A DNA stretch of 64,000 nucleotides from Nematostella vectensis (GCF_932526225.1 NC_064044.1:12662084-12726083); one strand, 5' to 3'; positions 12,201-23,100 are shown, numbered from the stretch's first letter. Made by a program: numbers and translations. Notes: a model not told the origin generated them from the letters alone.

Positions 12201-12277
12201 CTGGTTTCTTTAAAATGAGAGAACTAAAAAATCACATGTTACTGCATAAGAGCGACGACCTAGCCAATATGAAATGA
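9148..12277 (+). CDS. WW-domain plus C2H2 zinc-finger protein (two exons)
   Basis: Predicted 732-residue protein from two coding exons, 9148-9255 and 10187-12277, joined in phase 0 (donor GCG|GTAAGT, acceptor TTCTAG|TGC). Residues 7-30 form a WW domain: W7, G15, FYYNNNT at 19-25, W30; the usual final proline is replaced by K33. Residues 43-51 are an SAG repeat. Residues about 140-287 hold five copies of an [EGR]N[ILV][LI]ExS repeat with VKQE/VKHE motifs. From residue 288 to the end come about 13 canonical C2H2 fingers plus two degenerate ones. The likely role is sequence-specific DNA binding in the nucleus with a WW-mediated partner interaction; the target is unknown. An AATAAA lies at 12556. 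Splicing is inferred, not observed. Confidence 0.85.
10187..12277 (+). CDS. Zinc-finger exon
   Basis: One long exon, open from the acceptor at 10185-10186 to the TGA at 12275. Fingers follow CxxC-x12-Hx3-5H, for example CETCGKRF and CEECGKTF. The finger starting CYDCGRGF (about 11308) lacks its last histidine, and the one starting CVNCGTGF (about 11980) lacks both histidines in normal spacing and instead carries a second CNLC pair. Linkers are mostly not the standard TGEKP; VGEKP and LEKP forms occur. The long single zinc-finger exon is usual for this class. Confidence 0.92.
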   Translation, partial: CFKRAESAGSAGSAGSPCCNIEQGNDLLDSNWTLSTINTLPKVTQKYSHTDEQMGQQQESLNNSLQNKMNTLKQTFRFKKSAVKQEFIGEKIGLQQGYPQASDEDVENLLEPSRLQSTVTVKHERPESQRVALEELVQGLENVIEPSTVTFRQEQLKTVEGPWTQCEALQTLDRGIENILEASRLPPTLTVKQEQLETEERPELQRESLDQGVRNILEQSEPLQTGQAGESRKEILQPLDQDFGNVLEHSRCLTCDKSFSSAFHLELHNRVHVEYRPHACWMCHKAFKHKTALVLHKKTHLEYQEWRVRLKTLPHKCRVCSAGFPTLCKQRRHERSHQKNRQFKCNKCSWAFPWKCELVRHQTRHTEKYVHICYDCGRGFSTAIVMKRHKFGMNPFKCEMCEQDFPGQTELAEHVRKHVGEKPFECETCGKRFSSQGSFKIHLNSHGNEKPYSCYVCGKAFRLRGNMLQHLRSHTLEKPYKCALCDKAFSHSSHCNRHMETVHSTTRPYACDKCPRTFKCRSTRNTHLKLHTQGVDEKSFVCEICGKGLRTKSSLRDHRKTHTDNKPFVCEECGKTFRANHNLVNHVLTHAASRMFHCVNCGTGFGPSVRALKRKQGMEIEREEYCNLCKPKHTSRFQCETCGREFYRRYEFKLHVASHSKTRPFQCELCDAGFFKMRELKNHMLLHKSDDLANMK

Positions 12278-14424
12278 AAAGAGGTTTGGACCACAATGCA
12301 GAGATGCCTGATAATATGGGTATGTTTGCTAGGGGGACCTTATTTATTTCTGCCAGCAAGGCATGATGCAACTCTGGCAGTTGAATGAAACTTTATTGTG
12401 ACATTTTGGATTTTTTGGGGGTGAAAGTATAGTATGAAAATTGGAAAGAAATATTCTGTTAGCAAATTTAATCAAGTCACAATGTTGTGGTAGAATTATA
12501 TAGTTAATAGAAAAAGCTGGGAAATATTTCTTTAAACCCTAATAATGAGAAACGTAATAAAAATATTCAAAATTGACATACTGGTTCTTTAAATGATTCT
12601 ATAACCGTTTAATGAAAATTGTGCTGTATTTAGACCCTTAGACGGCAGTTTATTAAAGAAAGGCACAAATTATATTAGACTTGTGTTTGCGGGGGATGCG
12701 CTCTAGTCCGCCATTTCATAAAGCAATTCAATCAGAGGGGGAATTACTTTAGATTTTATGTATTTGTTATAAAATATCGGTTTATAGAGTGGGCGAGTGC
12801 TTCCCTTTAAAGTCTATTGATGTATTTATGCTGGTAGCCTACTACCCTTACAAATGGTCTTGTAGCAGCTATCAGAAGATTACACCTCATTGGATTTATG
12901 CATCACAGACAAAACAATGGGAAACAAAACAGTAGAACGGGAATCCATAGAACAATGAGGTTATCAAGCTAATGAGTGGGCTGCTGTGTCGCTGAAGTGG
13001 TTCGTAGATTCGAATTTTGATTCTGGGGATTTTTTATAGCTTGTGTTTTAATTTGAAGATTCCTCTTGTTAGACTATGAACGCGATAAATTGTCTTGCAG
13101 TGGCCAACCTTTGCTTAGCAAGAAGACACACACACAGGCAGCATGGCCTGCTAAAATGTGCACATTTATTGTAATCGCCTAATATTCCTCTTAAGAGATG
13201 TAATACATTTCTGCCGATAGAATTGACGGCATGTGAATAACATGTGGGAATGTAAAGAGAGTGCAGTATGAGTATGAGTATATAAGGGGAGACATAGCGT
13301 GCTTGTGTCACTCTAGCCAGCTTCTTTGTTTAAGCCATATTGACATTTGCTAATTTTTTTTTCATGTGTATTTTCTTTTTTAAACTTTTTCTTTGGCTCT
13401 TCAGGCCCGGGAGCACGTAATGCTGAGCATTGGTTCAGGGAACACGGTCCAGAGTTATTTTCCAATAGGGTTTTTGTCTCTGGTTTAGTGTCCGACTCAG
13501 TATTAACTTCTTGCAAATATGAATTAGGTGATTTAATGTTTCACCTTTTTCAGATTGTAATTGTATTGGAAATTCAGCAGTGTTTACTACTTGTCAGATT
13601 GTTTTGCATTGTAATGTTCTTCAGCAGTGACTACTGCTAGCTGGGCGCTGGCTACATATCCAAAATAAACAGGAGTTCTCCTGAACTGTGTTAGTTGTAA
13701 AGTGTTATGTAATGAAGGCAAAATTGACGCATTTTTATCAACATAATGCTAAAGCTATGGAAACGAATCCCCCAAAGCTCTGGATAAGAAAAACCTGCAA
13801 AATATTATGGGTTTTTTTATAGAAAATTATATATATATATATTTCTTGTGAACATATATAGCCTTGTTTAGTTGTGCTGGGCTTTTTTGGATATCGCAAG
13901 ACTTTCTTCCAAACAGGGTAGAGTTGGTATTAAGAGTACAATTTTAAAGTTCAGAGCCCGGTTCCTAGAAGCTCAAATACAATTATCTGTAATAGATTAA
14001 TGATATCCAATGGACAAAAGAAAACATAAACAACAGAAAGCTTTTTAGGTGGATATGTTGATTAACACTTTTAAGGAACCATGCCTAGGGAGCCATTATA
14101 AGAGGCTTATTGTACTCAGTAACCCAGTAATCAGCATTCTTAATTTTTCTCCACTCTACATATTTCAATAATCGTTTGATAATTTTCCTTACAATTACAA
14201 CATGGTCATGGGATGAGTCAAAAAGGAAACTTCTTTTGGATGTTCATTCTTCAACTTACTTTCAACTGATAATTTTAATATTAAACAGGTGAAAATAACA
14301 CAGTCCTGCTTCCAATAATAAAGAAAGTTTTTCCTACTAATTTTCAACATATTCTTAACAGACTGAGGGTTGAAGCTTGTCACTGAAATATTTATAGCTT
14401 GTACCATGCCATGCAGCCACACTA
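12278..14424. other. Downstream region of the zinc-finger gene, no further gene seen
   Basis: The first 300 bases are probably 3'UTR with a polyadenylation signal AATAAA at 12556-12561. Beyond that the DNA is AT-rich, with a short TA microsatellite near 13830-13842 and one dispersed repeat copy (12862-12970). Short frames around 13313-13640 have no recognisable domain and no splice support. Confidence 0.4.
12862..12970. repeat. Dispersed repeat, copy 1
   Basis: About 110 bp with clear similarity to 23292-23390: both share a TAG(C/A)AGCTAT start, CATTGGATT, CACAGA and a CATAGAACAATGAGG-like end. The second copy lies inside an intron of the KIAA0319L-like gene. This is probably an old short interspersed or MITE-type element; no ends are defined. 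Confidence 0.6.
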
Positions 14425-14940
14425 AGGACACTGATGTCTCTTTTCCCTCGTATGTGTTAGAGTATGGGCTTTGAGGTTTCCAGCCCGTGCGAAACATTTA
14501 CCACACTGATGACACTGATGTGGCCTTTCTCCCGTATGTATAAAAGCATGGGTTTTGAGGTTACTAGCCTTTGTGAAACATTTACCACACTGATGTGGCC
14601 TTTCTCCAGTATGTGTAAGACCATGTATCTTGAGGTGACCAGCCCGTACGAAACATTTATCACACTGGGGATACTGATGTGGCCTTTCTCCCGTATGTGT
14701 ATTGGCATGTCTTTTGAGGTTTTCAGCCTGTGTAAAACATTCACCACACTGAGGATACTGATGTGGCCTTTCTCCTGTATGTATAAGAGCATGTCTCTTA
14801 AGGGACTGTAAGAGTGCAAAGCATTCACCACACTGAGGACACTGATGTGTCTATTTTCCTATATGTGTGAGAGCATGTCTTTTCAGGTGTCCAGCCCGTG
14901 CAAAACATTCACCACACTGAGGACACTGATAGCGACATTC
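14425..14940 (-). pseudogene. Decayed C2H2 zinc-finger gene fragment
   Basis: Read on the minus strand, this encodes six consecutive fingers of the classic type with HTGERPHQC linkers (finger cores CGECFARAGHLKRH, CGKCFARAGNLKAH and so on). It is broken. There is an in-frame TAG after the first finger (14851-14853). Two fingers have Tyr for the first Cys, one finger has lost its first CxxC half by deletion, and a second stop follows at 14422. No start codon or exon border is visible. The finger style differs from the intact gene 2 kb away, so it is probably a separate family member or a duplicated fragment. Confidence 0.85.
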
Positions 14941-15372
14941 ACACTATATTCCGGTTTAAAAAATCTGAAGCATATATTCTTTCTCTTGATAACGTGCCCA
15001 ATCCCCTCACTTTTAGACTCCTTTTCAGAAAAGCAGGGGCTTACACATTTAGCGATATTTTAGGGTCTATTATAAATATACATTTGACTGCCTGTTTGGA
15101 ACCCTCGGTAAATCGAACATTCCACTATTCAGTGAATAAAAAACAATGACTAAAAACAATTTCAAGAAAATGAGTCGCTGCATTAATATTTTTTTATTTA
15201 TTCTTTTAGCTAATTCACGTGGTTCACGCAAGCCCCTCCCCCTGCAAATGGTATGGATGTCGCTCCTCTAGGCCGACTGACGTGACGTCATTGGATCAAA
15301 CGGATTTTTCGAATACTAGATGCCATGAAATTGCATGTGAACGGATCCTTTGTCTAAAGGCTGAATTAGACA
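14941..15372. other. No gene seen
   Basis: This is AT-rich DNA followed by a more GC-rich stretch with short uninformative frames. It lies between the zinc-finger pseudogene and a cluster of inverted-repeat elements. Confidence 0.35.
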
Positions 15373-15502
15373 GCGCGATTTGGTCGTATACGACTAGCCC
15401 GCGACAACACGAATCACTGAGTGTAAATCAGCCTACGACTCCGCTACGCAGCTCGACTAAAAAAGTAGTGTCGTAGGCTGGTCGCATACGACTAAATCGT
15501 GC
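15373..15502. repeat. Nested fold-back repeat
   Basis: The outer arms of 27 bp (15373-15399 and 15476-15502) are inverted copies built on GATTTGGTCGTATACGACT with four mismatches. Inside, CAGCCTACGAC near 15429-15439 pairs with GTCGTAGGCTG at 15470-15480. This doubly folded structure is typical of a fold-back MITE; no target duplication was resolved. Confidence 0.7.
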
Positions 15503-15545
15503 TTTGCAAGACCGAGGTACAATTTGGAGGGGACTGGGCCGGGAA

Positions 15546-15825
15546 TACAGCTATTTAAAAAAAAAAAAAAACGTTGTCCAAGATAGCTCTGCTTTACGCG
15601 CCTATACCGCAAGGTAATATGGGTAATATATGTTGTTTCAGACTATGTAATTCATCACTACCGGGGCACACTCGTTAAGCGATGTCAGAATAGTAGAACA
15701 ACAGTCTATTTTATAAAGTCCTTCAAATAAAATAAAAATTCGTAGAAACATATTACCCATACCAGCTCACGGTATAGGTGCGTACAGCTGAGCGCTTTTG
15801 GACAACGGTTTTTGAAATAGCTGTA
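15546..15825. mobile_element. TA-flanked MITE with long terminal inverted repeats
   Basis: The element occupies 15548-15823 between TA dinucleotides at 15546-15547 and 15824-15825. The inverted repeats are about 75-80 bp: both ends read CAGCTATTT, an A-rich run, CGTTGTCCAA, ACGCRCCTATACCG and ATGGGTAATAT. The interior is non-coding. TA flanks and length suggest a Tc1/mariner-type non-autonomous element. Confidence 0.85.
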
Positions 15826-16494
15826 TATCGCATATCCACTAAGGCATGCCGGTAGGAGCAAGACGAGTTTTGAAAACAAGACTTTATTCGCACCTGTCGA
15901 TTCTACATTCTGTTGTGCATGACTATCTGTTTATAGCACAAATCTAGTTACTTCATGCACGGGCGATAGGATAGCTTAGTTGCTAGCTGCTTCATGCATC
16001 TAGTTCCAATCGAACTACCGAAGGTAATAAGCCCAACGCAGTAAAAAAAAGAAAGAGAAAGTTTCTATAAAACATCTGGCTAAATAATATTCATATGGCT
16101 TAATCAAATTCACATATATATAATCTGTATTTGATAACAATTCTTTTTAGGAAAGGCTGTTTGAATATCACCCCAAGTCACCTCTGACACATATAACACA
16201 ATCACAGTTACGCGAAATTTTACAATGCGTGACGGAATGCAATGCTTCAATTCAGGCAACCAGACACTAATATCTCCCAATCTATTGTTCTAAAAATTTT
16301 ATATTTATATAAATTATATCTCTGATAGCAAAACCTTTACCTTTCAAATGAACCCCAAGTATCTTGCAGTTTATAAAAGTTTGTATTATGAATTTTCTAG
16401 GAGCATCTCGGGCAAGGCGGGAAAATTGAGCGTAATTTCGCTTAGGCTTCCCATTGCTTTTCCTAACACACCCTTCTCTCCAAGTCACTATTAA
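15826..16494. other. No gene seen; possible 3' flank of the KIAA0319L-like gene
   Basis: AT-rich DNA. On the minus strand an AATAAA (complement at about 15883) could be a distant polyadenylation signal of the KIAA0319L-like gene, but it is 1.1 kb past the stop codon. Confidence 0.25.
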
Positions 16495-16736
16495 TAGGGG
16501 ACTTGCGCTAATAGATCACCGTACGTGACCTTTCTGACTGGCAATTCAAACCAAAACAAAAGATTGCCCGTCACAATCTTTAAATGAAACTAAACCCTTT
16601 CTGAAAAAAAAAATCTTGCTTTTTTCGTAAGCGCTGAATAAGTTGCTTTTGTAGCTGTTATTTTGCCGCTATAAGCCTGAGCGCGCGCCAGTTAGCCACC
16701 CAAACAGTCACGTGATCTCTTAGCGCAAGTCCCCTA
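16495..16736. mobile_element. TA-flanked MITE
   Basis: The element at 16497-16734 lies between TA dinucleotides. Both ends read GGGGACTTGCGCTAA, then AGATCAC, then CGTGAC, giving terminal inverted repeats of 25-30 bp with one short gap. It has no coding capacity. It lies about 270 bp past the stop codon of the KIAA0319L-like gene and may be in its 3'UTR. Mariner-type mobilisation is inferred from the TA flanks. Confidence 0.85.
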
Positions 16737-17004
16737 TTGGCGATCTTAGGACTTTATACAAACCCGCCATGGGCCAACAAGTTGCCAATTTGGCGGCGCG
16801 TGCGCGCTTATCTCGCGGGAGTTCGTTGTTCACTTTGATTACTAATTCGATGTACTATCCACACCATAGGGCACTTGGTGCCGATACTGCCCTCTTTGTT
16901 TTAGAAAGTTGTGATGTTCTAATTATAAACCATTTGTGGATAGGGCTTGATGTTGTAACGATTAAGCATGATCATTTCAAGTGTTCTGGAACGCATGATC
17001 GCTA

Positions 17005-17132
17005 CTAAAAGTGCTTATTGCCGATTCCACCGTTCGCGTTCCCGTTCATCACTTTTTTCTTGGCCTCGAAGATCGTGGACTCGTCGTCGCTTTCATCGTA
17101 GCTATCACTGAGCATCAGGCTTGAGTACTTGC
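17005..17132 (-). CDS. KIAA0319L: KIAA0319L-like exon 28: C-terminal tail
   Basis: 128 nt, GKYSSLMLSDSYDESDDEST then IFEAKKKVMNGNANGG and the stop TAG at 17007-17005. SSLMxSxSxxxSDxxxIF is the conserved tail motif of the family. The extreme C-terminus is short compared with the vertebrate proteins. Acceptor TTTCACAG. Confidence 0.94.
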
Positions 17133-20100
17133 CTGTGAAAGAGATGGGAAAGAAAATGTAATCCAGGGATGTATGTAAGAACCCGTTAAGTTAAATTTTC
17201 CCTGCTATACGCCATTTACACAAAAACTTGTGTACCCAAAAATTTGTGATAGGTTCTCGATTTTCAAGAAATTAAAAAAAAACCTTGAAATGCTTAAACA
17301 ACTTATAAATAGTTCTTTATATAAGTTAATGGTGTTCATATGCTTACTTTCTTAAAAACGTAGAAAAACCACTTTGCTGAAGCAATGACATTATTAGTAC
17401 ATGGGCCATACAAATTGCCTAAATTTGCACTTAACACCATTTGTAAAAAAACGTTTTAGGCAGGTTAAGAAGATGTGGGTTTTGACTTTCCGAGAGAAGG
17501 TTGGGGGATGGGAGTCTATATTTCTTTGTCCATCTCTGTTTGCTTTGCTAAAAAAACGCAAGCTCCGCTGTAATTGTGCCTTACCTTTGGGCAACATCTC
17601 CATGCTCTCCGTCCTGTCGTGTTATTGTGCCTTACCTTTGGGTAACATCTCCATGCTCTCCGTCCTGTCGTGTAATAGTGCCTTACCTTTGGATAACATC
17701 TCCATGCTCTCCGTCCTGTCGTGTTATTGTGCCTTACCTTTGGGTAACATCTCCATGCTCTCCGTCCTGTCGTGTTATTGTGCCTTACCTTTGGGTAACA
17801 TCTCCATGCTCTCCTTCCTGTCGTGTTATTGTGCCTTACCTTTGGGTAACATCTCCATGCTCTCCGTCCTGTCGTGTTATTGTGCCTTACCTTTGGGTAA
17901 CATCTCCATGCTCTCCTTCCTGTCGTGTTATTGTGCCTTACCTTTGGGTAACATCTCCATGCTCTCCGTCCTGTCGTGTTATTGTGCCTTACCTTTGGGT
18001 AACATCTCCATGCTCTCCGTCCTGTCGTGTTATTGTGCCTTACCTTTGGGTAACATCTCCATGCTCTCCGTCCTGTCGTGTTATTGTGCCTTACCTTTGG
18101 GTAACATCTCCATGCTCTCCGTCCTGTCGTGTTATTGTGCCTTACCTTTGGGTAACATCTCCATGCTCTCCGTCCTGTCGTGTTATTGTGCCTTACCTTT
18201 GGGTAACATCTCCATGCTCTCCGTTCTGTCGTGTTATTGTGCCTTACCTTTGGGTAACATCTCCATGCTCTCCTTCCTGTCGTGTTATTGTGCCTTACCT
18301 TTGGGTAACATCTCCATGCTCTCCGTCCTGTCGTGTTCATCCTCGTCAATGATCGCGTATCTATGCTTACGACGCGTGCGTAGACGGCGCCTGGCAAGAT
18401 ACGTGACTCGTTAGCACCAATCCCGTCTCATATGAGTGGGACACAATAAGACGACACAACAACTCACGAGAATCAGCAATGCGTTACACTTTAGTAACAC
18501 GTGCCTGCGAGACCACCTGCTTGCGCTAAGGCGAGTGCTCCGAACAACAAATGTTGTACGATTCCAGAAAGGATTCATATACGGAGGGATTTGGTGGTGG
18601 AGGCGGTACTTTCAGTTCTCCATTCAAATATCATATTTTGGCTGTTTCCAGGTGAAAGGGAAAGGAATTTAAGGGATGGGATGGATCGTTTTTGGAATCA
18701 CACATTGACGAAAGTTGAAGGTAAAAAAATAAAATGAGCGTCACGCGTCACAGCAACAACAAAGCACCAAACTACTCTTGTTTATTTGCGACGCAAAACT
18801 GCCCAAACAACGAGTATTTGATTGCTAGGCAGTCAAGTACCAAAAAAGAAAGCGTTCTTAGCGTTTCTGTGGGATTTCTGCAGAAACAGAGTGGGCGAAG
18901 AGTATTGCCGCGCCTTGCTCTCTATTACCGCCGAATCCCCGCAGAAACGCTTGCTGTACAGGTAAGGAAGCTCCTGAGAGAAAAAAATATACAGCGTGTA
19001 ATTTGAAGTACATAAATGAATACAGAAATGGAACGTGCATAAAACAAAAGTTACAAAACAAACTGTAAGATAAAATAATGACATGCAACCCAACATAAGA
19101 TGTGCCAAGTTAGGAGGAGAGGTTTAAGATGTGAGAATTTAGATGGAATATTATTATTGATAAAGATTAGTTGTTAGTAAAACAGAAAAAAAGAAAGGTT
19201 AGTATGTCATGGGTATGTAAAATATGGTGAAATACAAAAAAAATGCCATGCACTTAATAGCAATATTCAAGTTTACGACGATGAGACATGTTCGATTTTA
19301 CCTTCAAGAAAAAAAAAACTCAGAAACTTAGCTTATTTAGGACTTCTCAAATTTGATATATTATTTTGATATTAAACGAAATATTATAATGTTATTCAGC
19401 ACTTTAATTTTTTCAAACCAAATGTTAAATGATAATAAAGTAAATGAAAGCGGTTTTTACTCAAAGCCTTGTTGAAATTACAGAGGCGTACTCTGGTGGA
19501 GACTCCAGAACCCCCCTTAGCTAACACAAAAAACTAAAACCTCCAATTTTCAGTCAGTAATTACACTATATGACACAAATTCATAGTTCAAATTTTTCTT
19601 GTCCAGGATGAGCGACTTCCAATGGGTCTCAAAGAAAAAAATATTTTCGGTGTAATTCGCCAAAAACGTTGTATCATGTAAGTAAATGAACTCTGTAGTA
19701 TTCGCGCAAAGAACGAATGATCGGTCCCGGAAGTCACGTGCAAAGAACGAATGATCATACCCAGGTGATTCAGAGGCGGAAGTTGACGGGATGGTCGGTG
19801 CTTCCACAGCGACAACCTTACGAGCACGAAGACGACGAGATCTAGAGTAGGTCACGTGAGAGTTGGCAAAGCAAAGAAGGTAAGGGGGAGGGGTTAGTGA
19901 GAATTGGTCACACAAAGAGCGAATGGGTTAGCGAGATTTCGGAGGGAAGTTGAGTTGACATGAGAGGAGTTGGATCGAGAGGAAAAAACGTGGAGAGGTC
20001 AAACACGATTGGCTGTAGGTAAAGCAGAGCCGTAGCAGGCCTCGAAATATTGGGGAAGGGGGGGGGAGTACGGTACAGAAACATCAAGAAAGATTGGGAG

Positions 20101-23100
20101 GGGGGCAAAGCCAAGCCCCTACTGGTCATTTCGTAATAAGTTAAATTAAAAAAAATTGAAATATGATATGAATATATTAATTTTTTTTTTTTTAATATAT
20201 ACCCCACCCCTGCTATGGTCCTAAAAAAGCATAACAACGGGATATCAAGAGATTGATAGAGTGTGGGATGACAGAGTAAAACTGTTAATCCTATTTCATT
20301 CGCTGTTAACATTCAGCAAAAATGCCACAGCTTTAAAATTTCTTCACGCCAAAATACCCGTTATATCTGATTGTTAACTGAAAGAAACGAGAGATAGGAG
20401 AAGAAACAAGGCTTTATACTCCCCTTTATGCACGTACGATGTTAACCTTTGGTTGCAGAGAGAACCAATAAGCTACAAGGAATATGCTTTATAAATAAAG
20501 ACTTACACAGACGGAAGGTTAAGAGGAAAGGCAAAGATTTAACGAGGCAAACAAAAGAATACAAACCACTACAAAGAATAAGGGGTATACCTCGTCCGAG
20601 AGCTGATATTATGGAATGGTATCAATACACTATGGTCAATCCCATCAATCAAAGCGGCGGCTTTGTCCCATAATCTTAAAAGGGACTGGGTACAAGCATA
20701 CGTCTTACCTCCCCATACAGAAGCAGATACCCCAGATGATGCCGCCAATCGCCATGACGATGCCAAATATGATGACCGTCACGTACAGAATGCTCCAATC
20801 TGAAAACAGAGGGAGTGACACGTGTCAGTTTACCTCTAAAGACGCTTAGGTTATCCGCCAATGAAGACAAATACATATTTTTTCAAATAGTTCAAACCCT
20901 AGCCCCTCCTCTCTTAAGGCTTCCGGTCCCGGTTCAAACCGCCCTCAGTCCCCTCTCTTCCATGAATAGCACCACAGGAAGCTACCAAAAAAATCGAAAT
21001 ACCCGCGGAGGAGGTTACAATCTGAGGCTCCATTGTCCTAACCATTTCCCCTCAACCTTTCTCTTACTCCCGTATTTACCTTTTAGCCGTATTTTTCTTT
21101 GCATTAGCTTCTCTTTTTTCTCTCTTTCTTTTTTTCAAGCTCACTTTCATTTCCTACCGAGCCTACCCTCTCATAGCAGTAAACCTTACCACAGTTGCTC
21201 TCTTTCATTTCCTACCGAGCCTACCCTCTCATAGCAGTAAACCTTACCACAGTTGCTCTCTTTCATTTCCTACTGATCCTACCCTCTCATAGCAGTAAAC
21301 CTTACCACAGTTGCTCTCTTTTGCTCCGAAGCTCGATTTGAAGATATCCTGCATCCAAAAACTTTCGCATACACAGAGCTTGGTGGAGCGGTCACAGTAA
21401 CCGTGGAATGAGCAGTTGTTACGACAAACTGAAGGTAAACAGATCATATGAGCAAATGTAGAAAAGCTGAGACTGGCAGAATCAATAAGCAATAAGTGTA
21501 AATGGAATTGCTGGCTTTTATTTAAGCAAAGTCTCTAAGCACTTCATGTAGTTTTTACCATTGAGTTCATGTGTATTCACCGTCACTGAGGATGGTATCA
21601 CAGGCCAACGCCCCCAGCGGTTCTTTCACTTCCCAATATAGGTAAAAGTACGATAACAGAATGGAACTTCGGCTTAACGTCCATATTTGAGAAGACAATG
21701 ACCTCACAGTTGTCATTACAGAAAGCAAGGTGTTTTCACACAGCATTTACATAGCTCGGAAACACTGAGAATATGGAACCCCTAAGAAGCAAAGCCTATG
21801 TCACTGTGCCATCATGGTTCTAAGAGCTACCACGGCAGTCATAGCTAATGTGGCACGTCCGGCTATCGAGCTCTGTAAGTAAATTGAAACTTACTGTATG
21901 GTTCAACTTTGAGCATCCTGAATTCAAAGAAGCCTTCTTCATTCTCAATCTTCTCTTTGAGCGTCTCAGCGACCGCCTGGCCATCCTTGGCTCCGCCCAC
22001 AGCCTTGACGTAAAACATGACCATCATGCTGTGCCCGGTCCCAGCCTCCTTCAGGTGCTCCACCACGATCTCTTCGTCCTGCACGTCTAGGATCACCGCT
22101 AGCTTGCGAATCAACTGACCCTGAACAGGTTACAGCAGAACCCCGTTAATAAGGGCACCCTTGGGACGCACTTAACTGTGTAATTACCAAGTTAGCACAG
22201 TGAAACCCTGTTAATAAGGACACCCTTGGGACCCACAGAACTGTTTATTATAGATTCAGTACTGCAGAACCTTGCTAATAAGGACACACTTGGGACGCAC
22301 AGAACTGTTTATTACTAAGTTAGCAAAGTGAAAACTAGTTTATAAGGACACCCTTGGGACGCACAGAACTGTTTATTACTAAGTTAGCACAGTGAAACCC
22401 TGTTAATAAGGACACCCTTGGGACCCACAGAACTGTTTATCATAGAGTCAGTACAGCAGAACCTCGTTAATAAGGACACCCTTGGGACCCACAGAACTGT
22501 TTATTATAGAGACAGTACAACAGAACCTCGTTAATAGGGACACCCTTGGGAACCACAGAACTGTTTATTATAGAGTCAGTAAAGCAGAACCTTGTTAATA
22601 AGGACACCCTTGGGACTCACAGAACTGTTTATTACTAAGTTAGCACAGTGAAACCCTGTTAATAAGGACACCCTTGGGAACCAAAGAACTGTTTATGATA
22701 AGAGTCAGTACAACAGAACCTTGTTAATAAGGACACCCTTGGGAACCACAGAACTGTTTATGATAAGAGTCAGTACAACAGAACCTCGTTAATAAGGACA
22801 CCCTTGGGATCCAAAGAACTGTTTATTATAAAATCAAAACAATGGAACCCTGTTAATACGGACAAACCAATATCTCTTCGTCTTGTCCTGTTGTCACACG
22901 TCTGAACGTGTAACGTGTGATAAGTTTGGAAGGGGTTAAGCCTTATGACGTTCTCGAAGCATCCAGTGTCATAGCTAATTGTGTGGCGTTAGTAAAAAGC
23001 AATCACCATACCTTATTTTCCTCTGTGAATTTTGTTATGTCGACATCTAGGAAGAGCTCCACCAAATGGGCACTGTGCTCATCTGGAAGAAATCGAATAT

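Noticed and set aside
13313-13640. Open frames of 67-97 codons on both strands
   Set aside because: Low-complexity translations without domain or splice support.
17401-18414. Long plus- and minus-strand frames over the 51-bp array
   Set aside because: The period is divisible by three. The true coding frame here is the minus-strand exon at 18299-18390 and it is stopped by TAA in the next unit.
18734-19006. Plus-strand exon ending at GTACAG|GTAAGG
   Set aside because: No domain, antisense within an intron of a well-supported gene, and overlapping a fold-back repeat.
19550-20312. Minus-strand frames within the intron between exons 26 and 27
   Set aside because: Exons 26 and 27 match directly in phase, and these translations show no family similarity.
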